A stretch of 6,153 bases of DNA, from positions 1-6,153 of the forward strand of contig CAYUWG010000142.1 of NCBI GenBank assembly GCA_964448285.1, in the 5' to 3' direction. The translations under genes were made by a program, and so were the position numbers. Positions 1 to 6,095 of the stretch are shown piece after piece. Every line of letters begins with the position of its first letter. Within the stretch, counting starts at the first letter, position 1. The DNA is from CAYUWG01 sp964448285 (GTDB lineage Bacteria; Bacteroidota; Ignavibacteria; SZUA-365). A model generated the notes under the pieces. It was not told where the DNA came from. It made no database searches and saw only the letters and a list, made by a program, of their open reading frames with translations.

Positions 1-51
1 TTCGGTGCGATGCGCCAGTTGTTCAATGAATCCATCACAATCGTCAAATAG
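1..51 (+). CDS. C-terminal end of an upstream gene (partial, product unknown)
   Basis: Frame 1 is open from the first base and reads FGAMRQLFNESITIVK before a TAG stop at 49-51. The other two forward frames fit a gene end less well: frame 3 stops at once, and frame 2 runs on into gene 1 out of register. The TAG overlaps the first base of the gene 1 Shine-Dalgarno, the spacing expected between genes of one operon. Only 16 residues are visible, so no family can be named. There is no sign of a T9SS tail in these residues. The fragment could be a chance open frame, but the tight stop-to-RBS junction favours a real gene end. Confidence 0.5.
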   Translation, partial: FGAMRQLFNESITIVK

Positions 52-58
52 AGGAGGA
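51..58 (+). promoter_or_regulatory. Strong Shine-Dalgarno of gene 1
   Basis: GAGGAGGA lies five bases before the ATG at 63 and is nearly a full anti-16S match. It is the only strong ribosome binding site in the window and fixes the start of gene 1. Gene 2 and gene 3 have only weak sites. Its first base is the last base of the upstream TAG stop, so ribosomes ending the upstream gene would be well placed to reinitiate. Confidence 0.8.
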
Positions 59-62
59 CATC

Positions 63-1166
63 ATGAAAACAAGATATTCATTGATCACAGTGCTTACAGT
101 GACATTCACTGCGGCATTGTATTGTCAGGAATACCGAGGCGTATCTCTCGGTCTGACGGTTGATAACCTGCAGGGCCGTTCCGAGACAGTGTTCGCAGGC
201 ATCTTCGAAGGCGCTTCAACCGGTTTGGATAACCATCTGGGGGAGGTTGAACTCCCCCCCCAACCCCCGGCTGAGATCTTCGATGTGCGCATGGCAAGCA
301 CACCGGGTAAGTCCCAATTGGGTACCGGATCGCAATACGACTATCGTCCAATAACAACCGGGACTCAAGTCTATACGGAAACGTACACAATCGCCTATCA
401 AGGCGGCATCAATGCGGCGAAAGTGAATATCTCGTGGCAAGATCCGCTCCCAAGTCGTGTCACGAAGCTCGTCATTGACGGCGCAGACATGGCAGGAAAG
501 ACGAATGTCGATATTCCTTTCGCAACAGGGCAGGTAACGGTTGTTATCACATTCAATTACGCACCGCTCTCATATACATCGAATCCGCTATCTCTTTCAT
601 TCGATGTAAACAATCGAGATCCACTTCCATCGAAGACGGTTGAGATTATTCCGCAAGGCGATACCGGTGCAGGTTGGGTTCTCTTTCCTGACGTTGACTG
701 GGTGACGGTTGAACCTTCGGCCGGCGAAGGACGGCAGACAGTCACAGTTTACATTAACACGTCGCAACTACCCGTAGGTGCATACAACGGCATCGTTGCC
801 GTTCGATCGCCGAGCGAGCCTGCGCGTCACGATATACCCATCACGATGCAGATGACCGTTGGGATCAATGACAATCCCGGACTTCCCGCCGGGATGTCGC
901 TCGGACAGAATTATCCCAATCCACTTGCTTCGAATGGGCTTATCGAATTGAACCTCGGCGACGCGCTCGTTAGCAGGCAACATCCACAGCTTGTGATCTT
1001 CGATGTGAACGGTCGTGAAGTCATCAACCTTTCCGACCGTATAGCACTTACACCGGGTGGTCAGACGATTTCATTTACCACGGATTCATTTCCGGCCGGC
1101 ACGTACCGGTACACGTTGCGTTACGCCGGATTTGAGTTGACAAGAACTATGGTGTTGATAAAATGA
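63..1166 (+). CDS. Secreted BACON-like domain protein with T9SS type A sorting domain
   Basis: This is a 367-residue exported protein of unknown specific function. Residues 1-22 form a signal peptide (basic MKTR, hydrophobic core, likely cut after YCQ). Residues 60-76 carry LGEVELPPQPPAEIFDVR, a motif that opens a beta-rich domain (about 70-180) in many T9SS cargo proteins as I recall them. Residues 185-267 resemble a BACON or Ig-like domain, with the DWVTVEPSAGEG core around W213 and the INTSQLPVGAYNG strand turn. Residues 278-367 are a clear T9SS type A sorting tail: LGQNYPNP at 280-287, then VIFDVNGREV, a PAGTYRY turn and a final TRTMVLIK. Such tails direct export across the outer membrane and are normally removed, often with anchoring to surface lipopolysaccharide. 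No catalytic motif is visible, so a structural or adhesive role is likely. DPLPS occurs twice (127-131 and 186-190) at the head of beta strands. The start is fixed by the strong upstream SD. The stop overlaps the gene 2 start as ATGA. Confidence 0.93.
   Translation: MKTRYSLITVLTVTFTAALYCQEYRGVSLGLTVDNLQGRSETVFAGIFEGASTGLDNHLGEVELPPQPPAEIFDVRMASTPGKSQLGTGSQYDYRPITTGTQVYTETYTIAYQGGINAAKVNISWQDPLPSRVTKLVIDGADMAGKTNVDIPFATGQVTVVITFNYAPLSYTSNPLSLSFDVNNRDPLPSKTVEIIPQGDTGAGWVLFPDVDWVTVEPSAGEGRQTVTVYINTSQLPVGAYNGIVAVRSPSEPARHDIPITMQMTVGINDNPGLPAGMSLGQNYPNPLASNGLIELNLGDALVSRQHPQLVIFDVNGREVINLSDRIALTPGGQTISFTTDSFPAGTYRYTLRYAGFELTRTMVLIK
239..268 (+). repeat. Short hairpin and C8 homopolymer inside gene 1
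   Basis: GGGGGAG (239-245) and CTCCCCC (252-258) can pair perfectly around a six-base loop. The right arm runs into eight consecutive C residues (254-261), followed by AA and five more C (264-268). The tract encodes the LPPQPP linker of gene 1. The frame is intact as given. Long C runs next to a hairpin can slip during replication, and a one-base change here would end gene 1 early. Whether slippage occurs cannot be seen from one sequence. Confidence 0.6.
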
Positions 1167-4024
1167 CTCCCCAGCAAGTAAAGAAGCAGCCATCAGTACG
1201 ATGGCTGCTTCCTTTTCTTTTTCTTGTAGTTCTCTCAGGGAGATCCTTCGCACAGTATTCCGCTGACAATCAAGTGCTATCGCTCAACGGAAACGGATAC
1301 ATCTCCGTTCCATACAGTAGCGCGTTCAACGTTGACCTGAATCAGTACGGAAGTCTGAGCATCGATGCATGGGTATATCCCTCGTCGTACTCAGGCGTCC
1401 CTACCATTGTCGGGAACAACTGGACGACCGGTTATTGGTTAGGACTGAACACAACCGGGAAAGTGCGATTCTACCCGAGAGGCGGCTTGATGTATGAAGG
1501 GAACGCAACGGTTCCGCTCAATCAATGGACGCATATCGGTGTTTCCTTCGATGCACGAAAACTCTCGCTCCTGATCTATGTGAATGGAGCGTTGGATGCG
1601 TCGTATTCTGTTCCAACGGGTGGTGTTGGCTTCGTCACATCCGGTGATCTGAGAATCGGTGCCGATCGTAGTGGTGCGAGCCCATCATATTACTGGAACG
1701 GGTTGATAGACGAAGTACGCATCTGGCATGACCAGATTGCATTCAATTCCGCACTTGGTTTGCTCTATCGTGTTCCTCATGCGGTCTTCAATGGATTGCA
1801 TGGAGATGATCTTGTCGCCGGATGGAGATTAAACGGGAGCGCTCTGGGAATCGGAACACAGCACAACGGCTCACTGGTCGGAACGGGTTCCTATGCATCA
1901 TCACCCGATCCTCCACACTATCCGAGAATCGGTGCGATGTTTCTCAACACTCCCGGATCGACCGCACCCGGTTCGCTGGATTATCTCTCCGTTCCGAGCT
2001 CCAGCGGGAATTCGCTCGTCCAGAACTACACGCTCGAATGTTGGGTGAAACCTGCTTCGACAAACGGCAGCACCGCTTTTCAGACCTTCATCTCAAAGGG
2101 GTCGCTCTATACAAGCCAATGGACGTATTGGTTGGGGCTTAACAAATCGAATGGTCGAGTTCGATTCGTTCCGAACGGAGATTTTACCGACGGTCTTGAG
2201 TCTCCGTCATCTATTCCATTGAATTCGTGGACACACGTCTGTGCCACGTATCAGGTCGTAGGAAACACACGTACCGCGCGTCTCTACATCAACGGTTCGC
2301 AGGTAAGCACGAAGCAGTACTCCCGCAATGCAACGGCGAATTCGTATCCACTCCTTATTGGTAGATCAGACGACGGTAATCTTAGCGAAGAATACGGATT
2401 CTCCGGAATCATCGACGAGGTGCGCATTTGGAACGCCGTTCGCACGGCAGCGGAAATCCAGAACAACTACAACATCGAATTGGACGGACCGCTTGCGAAC
2501 CTCACAGGCTCTTATCATTTCAATGGTGATATCATCGATGCTTCGACAGCGGGCAATCACGGCGATCACCTTCTCGCTTCGTCGTCGCTCGTGTATTTCG
2601 TCAGCACGACCGACCTTCCGCCGCAACCGACGATACAAGTACTGATTCCGAACGGCGGGGAATCCTGGATCATCGGAACGACACGCACGATTCAGTGGAG
2701 CTCGACGGGTCTTCAGAGCGTTCGGATTCTCCTTTCGAGAGACGGCGGGCAGACGTACTCTGAGACGTTGACTGCATCGACCTCTGCTTCGACCGGCGCT
2801 TTCAACTGGGTTGTCACCGGTCCGACGACCAAAACGGCGCGGGTGCTCGTGACGACGACAACGCCGACTCCAATCTCAGATGAGAGCAACGCCGATTTCG
2901 AGATAAGGGAACCACCGCCGGTGGTTTCACCGAACCCGACGAGCTTGGCTTTTACCGCTTCCTCACAAGGTCCGCTGCCACCATCGCAGATGGTGATTCT
3001 TACCAATACCGGCGGGAGTCTCCTTCAATGGACCGCTTCGGTGACGCAGCCCTGGCTTGCAGTATCGCCCGTTGGCGGAACGGCGAACCTCGATTCATTC
3101 GAAGTGTCAATCAACACAACGAATCTTGCGGAAGGAAGCTACAGCGATCAGATTACGATCGGGGGAAATGCGACGAACGCCGGATTGAAAATTCCCGTCA
3201 TCTACCGTGTCTCCTCGAAACGGATTTTCTCCATCGCAGGAACGGTACGCTTAGGAACCGCACCGATGCGGGATGTCCTGGTTCAACTCAGCGGCGACGC
3301 GAGTCAGATTCTGTTTACGGATGTCAACGGCGCATACGCATTCCCCGGACTTCCGGAAGGTTCATACAACGTGGAGCCGTCGAGCCTCTTTCATGACTTT
3401 ACCCCACCCAACCGGAAATACGATCCGCTCGATGCGAACATAACCGACGCAAACTTCACCGCTCGTGGAAAACGGAGTCGCATCATGTTCAGATACAAAG
3501 AGGGCTGGAATCTTTTGGCGCTGCCGCTGACACCGGACAACGCCAGTCTTGCCGGTCTTTTTACAGATGCTGAATCACCGGCGTATTTCTACAATCCGGC
3601 CACCGGTTACGAACCGACAACGACACTCGCATTCGGGACGGCCTATTGGATCAAGTTTATGAGAACCGACAGCACGGAAGTGTCCGGGACACTCGAGCAG
3701 ACTATCGATCATAATCTTACGGCTTCGCAGGGAGGATGGAATATGATAGGAGGCCCGAGCGGTCCGGTGGATATCTCTGCCATCGAGCAATCGCCCGCGG
3801 GTTCCATCGTCGCGGTCTTCGAATACGATCCTCATATCGGATACTTCAATCCGGTCGGAAACCAGATCAGGCCGGGTCGCGGGTATTTCGTGAAATCGAT
3901 TGCCAACGCGCTCGCGCGAATGCAGGCGGTCAGTCTCTTCGCACCGTGGATTCCGTTGCCCTCGCTTCGATTTCCCGGGACCGGAACGATACGCGACCTT
4001 CCACCACCACCACCAAGTGAGTAA
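1163..4024 (+). CDS. Large secreted multidomain protein: two LamG-like units, Ig-like, BACON-like and GWN/GYW modules, no sorting tail
   Basis: The 953-residue product looks like a surface or extracellular binding protein; no enzyme motif is visible. Residues 1-31 are a signal peptide ending SFAQ. Two LamG/concanavalin A-like units follow, at about 32-192 and 255-440. They share YWLGLN, a KVRF/RVRF strand, WTH and G(L/I)IDEVRIW, and such folds usually bind carbohydrate or protein. Residues 489-582 resemble a Kre9/Knh1 Ig-like domain (PNGGESW at 496-502). Residues 588-684 are BACON-like (core at W631), related to that of gene 1. Residues 686-767 resemble a carboxypeptidase-regulatory-like beta sandwich (SIAGTVRLG, DVNGAYAFPGLPEGSY). 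Residues 775-920 hold a duplicated module with GWN at 781 and 858 and GTAYWIK/GRGYFVK at 825 and 905. The protein then ends in DLPPPPPSE. No T9SS tail follows, although this architecture usually has one. The start is ATG at 1163, overlapping the gene 1 stop; the only SD candidate is a weak GGTG at 1151-1154, so translational coupling is likely. Confidence 0.9.
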   Translation: MTPQQVKKQPSVRWLLPFLFLVVLSGRSFAQYSADNQVLSLNGNGYISVPYSSAFNVDLNQYGSLSIDAWVYPSSYSGVPTIVGNNWTTGYWLGLNTTGKVRFYPRGGLMYEGNATVPLNQWTHIGVSFDARKLSLLIYVNGALDASYSVPTGGVGFVTSGDLRIGADRSGASPSYYWNGLIDEVRIWHDQIAFNSALGLLYRVPHAVFNGLHGDDLVAGWRLNGSALGIGTQHNGSLVGTGSYASSPDPPHYPRIGAMFLNTPGSTAPGSLDYLSVPSSSGNSLVQNYTLECWVKPASTNGSTAFQTFISKGSLYTSQWTYWLGLNKSNGRVRFVPNGDFTDGLESPSSIPLNSWTHVCATYQVVGNTRTARLYINGSQVSTKQYSRNATANSYPLLIGRSDDGNLSEEYGFSGIIDEVRIWNAVRTAAEIQNNYNIELDGPLANLTGSYHFNGDIIDASTAGNHGDHLLASSSLVYFVSTTDLPPQPTIQVLIPNGGESWIIGTTRTIQWSSTGLQSVRILLSRDGGQTYSETLTASTSASTGAFNWVVTGPTTKTARVLVTTTTPTPISDESNADFEIREPPPVVSPNPTSLAFTASSQGPLPPSQMVILTNTGGSLLQWTASVTQPWLAVSPVGGTANLDSFEVSINTTNLAEGSYSDQITIGGNATNAGLKIPVIYRVSSKRIFSIAGTVRLGTAPMRDVLVQLSGDASQILFTDVNGAYAFPGLPEGSYNVEPSSLFHDFTPPNRKYDPLDANITDANFTARGKRSRIMFRYKEGWNLLALPLTPDNASLAGLFTDAESPAYFYNPATGYEPTTTLAFGTAYWIKFMRTDSTEVSGTLEQTIDHNLTASQGGWNMIGGPSGPVDISAIEQSPAGSIVAVFEYDPHIGYFNPVGNQIRPGRGYFVKSIANALARMQAVSLFAPWIPLPSLRFPGTGTIRDLPPPPPSE
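1183..1225 (+). terminator. Terminator-like hairpin with T-rich tail inside the gene 2 signal-peptide codons (possible attenuator)
   Basis: GAAGCAGCCATC (1183-1194) pairs perfectly with GATGGCTGCTTC (1200-1211) around the loop AGTAC, giving a 12-bp stem. It is followed at once by a tract in which 11 of 14 bases (1212-1225) are T. This is the form of an intrinsic terminator for + strand transcription. It lies 16 bases after the gene 1 stop but inside gene 2 codons 7-21, where the stem encodes the basic n-region and the T tract encodes the PFLFL hydrophobic core. It could lower gene 2 expression relative to gene 1 unless ribosomes coupled from gene 1 cover it. The structure is seen directly; its activity is inferred. 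Confidence 0.65.
4001..4015 (+). repeat. (CCA)5 trinucleotide repeat encoding Pro5 at the end of gene 2
   Basis: Five perfect CCA codons encode prolines 947-951, followed by only Ser-Glu and the TAA stop. Changes in copy number would keep the frame and alter only the length of the proline stretch. The repeat marks the point where related proteins would be expected to continue into further domains. Confidence 0.8.
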
Positions 4025-4034
4025 TCATTCTTCA

Positions 4035-4065
4035 TGACGGGCGGCTATCCGCCCGTCACTGTTTA
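4035..4065 (+). terminator. Probable intrinsic terminator after gene 2
   Basis: TGACGGGCGG (4035-4044) pairs perfectly with CCGCCCGTCA (4049-4058) around the loop CTAT, a GC-rich 10-bp stem that begins 11 bases after the gene 2 stop. The following CTGTTTATC is only moderately T-rich, so termination may be partial. The position supports gene 2 as the last gene of its transcription unit. No remnant of a sorting domain lies between the stop and this hairpin. Confidence 0.75.
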
Positions 4066-4095
4066 TCGATGTGAGTTGATAGACGAGCGGTAATT

Positions 4096-4120
4096 CCGAG
4101 TAGAGCAACGTTGCACTCGG
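4096..4120. repeat. Nested inverted repeat upstream of gene 3
   Basis: CCGAGT (4096-4101) and ACTCGG (4115-4120) flank a perfect 10-base palindrome GCAACGTTGC (4105-4114), with an AGA bulge on the left side. In DNA it could be an operator for a dimeric regulator; in RNA it could fold as a hairpin in the gene 3 leader. No T tract follows, so it is not a convincing terminator. It lies 48 bases before the chosen gene 3 start and overlaps the upstream TTG that would give the longest frame. The function is unknown. Confidence 0.45.
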
Positions 4121-4167
4121 ACGCTTCTTATGGCATTTTAATCAATGGAAAGAATGCGCATACTCGA

Positions 4168-5979
4168 ATGATGAGTCTTGTGAAGAAGGAAATCGCTCTC
4201 TTGATCGCGGTCGCGATAATCATCCCTGCGTTGCTCTCTGCTCAAACAGTGGTCGATACGTTTCTCGTCATGAGCGACGGTGCGAAGATGGATGCTCTGT
4301 ACGTCGAAGCGACGACACCCCAGCCCCAGTCCGGTTTTCCGGCGATCGTCTGGATTCATGGATTCAATGAAACGAAGAACGACCATCGGGAACGGTCACG
4401 CATCTACGCGCGGCAGGGATATTTCAACGTGGCTTACACGGTGCGCGGTCAGGGAAACTCGGATGGTGAGTTCGACTTCTTCACGTCCAACCGCATCCTC
4501 GATGATCTTCGGGAAGTGCTGGCGTTTACGAAATCGTTTCACGGCATCAATCCGCAGCGCGTGGCCGTCGTCGGCGCATCGCAAGGCGGCGTGCTCGCGT
4601 GGTGTGCGGCTGTATTCGACATGGGTGTGCGCACCGTTATATCACGCCTCGCCACAGGGAGATTCGACGAAGCGTGGACGGCGAACAACACACTCAACTG
4701 GACGTTCGTAACGGGAAGCAATTTTTCCGCTGCGCGCGTGAAGCCCGAGTTGCGCGACTCCGTCAACCGTGCGCGTTCGTCAGGCGACGTGTCTTTCGTC
4801 GGTGAATATCTCCGTCAACACTCCACGCATTTCCGCGAAACGACGAACACGACGCCCGTCCTGATGCTCGCCAGCTATTACGACCAGTATTTTTCGCCAT
4901 CGGTTGTTCTCCGCCAGTTCGCAGATATCACGGCGCCGAAACGTATCGTCCTTTATCCGGCGAATCATGTACAGCCACAGGACTTGTCGCAGCGCGCGAT
5001 CATCAACAGCCTGCACGACCGCTGGCTCGCGTATTGGATGAAAGATGAATCCGACAACTCCGCGGTCAATCCTGATTCAGCGGTCATGCTCTTCGATGCT
5101 GCAACCGGTCAGGGACATGCATTCTCCGTTTCGCAGAGCGACTACTGGAAATCGAATCCACAGACGCTTCCGAAAGGAATAGCACGAAGAATCTTCTATC
5201 TGACGACAAGCGATCTTTCGGAGCAAGAGCCGGCGGCACAATCGCAGCGCACGTTTTCATTCACGCCGAACCTCGGTTCGCTCGGCGTCACGTACCGCAC
5301 GCAGCCGTTCACCGAAGACCGAACCATTGCAGCCATCCCCGGAAAGGTTGTGGCGCAGATGGATGGGACCGGAGTTCAATACCAGTGCAATCTTTTACTC
5401 TTCGATATCGATCCATCCACGAGCGAGTCGCAGCAAATTGCGCGCGGGCAGTTCCATGTCTATCGAAACACACGCGGCGAAACAGACCGGCTGGAGTTCG
5501 AGCTTTCGAGCACAATGCACACGATAAAAGCCGGCCACCTGATCGAAGCGCGGTTTCACGGCGGCATCGGTTTGATACCCAATCCGTTGACGGACTTCGG
5601 TGGCTACATCGTCCCGCCGAATACGAGTTCGACGAACACACTGTATCAGGGCGGAGTCGATCCTTCCCGCATCGAAATATTCTTCTATGACTCCACGCAG
5701 GTGCTGCACGCCGATGCGATACCTGATGAAGATTTGCGTTTGAACGTGTTTCCTCAACCCGTGCGGAGAGGGGCGGAGGTTTTTATTCGTGTCAGTGCAG
5801 GAGAGCAGATCGAACGAATCGAGATATTCAATGCAATCGGGATGAAGGTGCTTTCGAAGGAAGGTAACGGCGGCAAATCCATCATGATGATCGGTACATC
5901 CGGCTTTCGTTCAGGGGTGTTTCACGCTGTTGTATTTTCACGAAAGGGGATTCTTCATGCGCCGTTCGTGCTTGAATAA
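4168..5979 (+). CDS. Secreted CocE/NonD (X-Pro dipeptidyl-peptidase S15-like) alpha/beta hydrolase with divergent T9SS tail
   Basis: This is a 603-residue secreted serine hydrolase, probably an esterase or acyl/prolyl peptidase; the substrate cannot be told. Counting from ATG 4168, residues 1-26 are a signal peptide (KKE, hydrophobic core, LLSAQ). The hydrolase domain (about 30-295) has the oxyanion-region WIHGF at 62-66, VRGQGNSDG at 92-100, a nucleophile elbow GASQGG with Ser138, an acid candidate Asp239 in ASYYDQ and His267 in YPANH. The order and spacing fit a complete catalytic set. Residues 166-228 are probably the cap region. Residues 335-510 fit the beta jelly-roll that follows the catalytic domain in CocE/PepX proteins. 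Residues 520-603 look like a divergent T9SS type A tail (NVFPQP, IEIFNAIGMKV, SGVFHAVVF, ending FVLE). The frame extends upstream to TTG 4111, but that start would put 19 polar residues before the signal peptide and lies in an inverted repeat. ATG 4171 or GTG 4180 are also possible. No good Shine-Dalgarno is visible; the nearest purine run, GGAAAG at 4147-4152, is too far. Confidence 0.9.
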   Translation: MMSLVKKEIALLIAVAIIIPALLSAQTVVDTFLVMSDGAKMDALYVEATTPQPQSGFPAIVWIHGFNETKNDHRERSRIYARQGYFNVAYTVRGQGNSDGEFDFFTSNRILDDLREVLAFTKSFHGINPQRVAVVGASQGGVLAWCAAVFDMGVRTVISRLATGRFDEAWTANNTLNWTFVTGSNFSAARVKPELRDSVNRARSSGDVSFVGEYLRQHSTHFRETTNTTPVLMLASYYDQYFSPSVVLRQFADITAPKRIVLYPANHVQPQDLSQRAIINSLHDRWLAYWMKDESDNSAVNPDSAVMLFDAATGQGHAFSVSQSDYWKSNPQTLPKGIARRIFYLTTSDLSEQEPAAQSQRTFSFTPNLGSLGVTYRTQPFTEDRTIAAIPGKVVAQMDGTGVQYQCNLLLFDIDPSTSESQQIARGQFHVYRNTRGETDRLEFELSSTMHTIKAGHLIEARFHGGIGLIPNPLTDFGGYIVPPNTSSTNTLYQGGVDPSRIEIFFYDSTQVLHADAIPDEDLRLNVFPQPVRRGAEVFIRVSAGEQIERIEIFNAIGMKVLSKEGNGGKSIMMIGTSGFRSGVFHAVVFSRKGILHAPFVLE

Positions 5980-6049
5980 CCACAGAGAGCACAAAGGAGA
6001 TAGATGTAATGAGCACTTAGAAATTCATTGCGGTCTCTCCGCTCTTGGT
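5980..6049. repeat. Intergenic inverted-repeat element, copy 1 (diverged)
   Basis: The element starts directly after the gene 3 stop with CCACAGAGAGCACAAAGG and ends near CTCTTGGT, with an A/G-rich left arm and a C/T-rich right arm that pair imperfectly. The part at 6012-6038 matches 6114-6140 of copy 2 at most positions, including TAGAAATTC and TTGCG. It resembles the dispersed CCACAGAGACACAGAG-type intergenic repeats that I recall from many environmental bacterial genomes. No protein-coding gene is supported here. Because gene 3 shows no other terminator, the folded repeat may protect or end its transcript. Confidence 0.65.
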
Positions 6050-6095
6050 AGTAAAATCATGATGAAACACCATCGTTCATACATATGGAATAAGG

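Noticed and set aside
1163..1230. Idea that gene 2 starts downstream of the 1183 hairpin, making it an ordinary terminator of gene 1
   Set aside because: The signal peptide needed for gene 2 is encoded by 1163-1255 in a single frame that begins at the ATGA overlap, and no later ATG, GTG or TTG start would leave a usable signal peptide.
2908..2928. Hairpin AACCACC/GGTGGTT in the middle of gene 2
   Set aside because: A 7-bp stem with a 3-base loop and no T tract, encoding a proline/valine linker between domains. It is probably a by-product of CCA/CCG and GTG codons.
2713..3006. Reverse-strand frame of 97 codons within gene 2
   Set aside because: It is the antisense shadow of the Ser/Thr-rich Ig-like region, with no RBS and no recognisable domain. 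The + strand frame is a clear multidomain protein.
4111..4141. Sigma-70-like promoter TTGCAC with a T-rich -10 before gene 3
   Set aside because: The -35 matches the consensus poorly and no good -10 lies at the right distance. The Bacteroidota-type TAnnTTTG element was also not found. A promoter is likely somewhere here but cannot be placed.
5395..5757. Reverse-strand frame of 120 codons within gene 3
   Set aside because: It lies opposite the jelly-roll and tail linker of the hydrolase, has an Arg-rich unstructured composition and shows no start signal.
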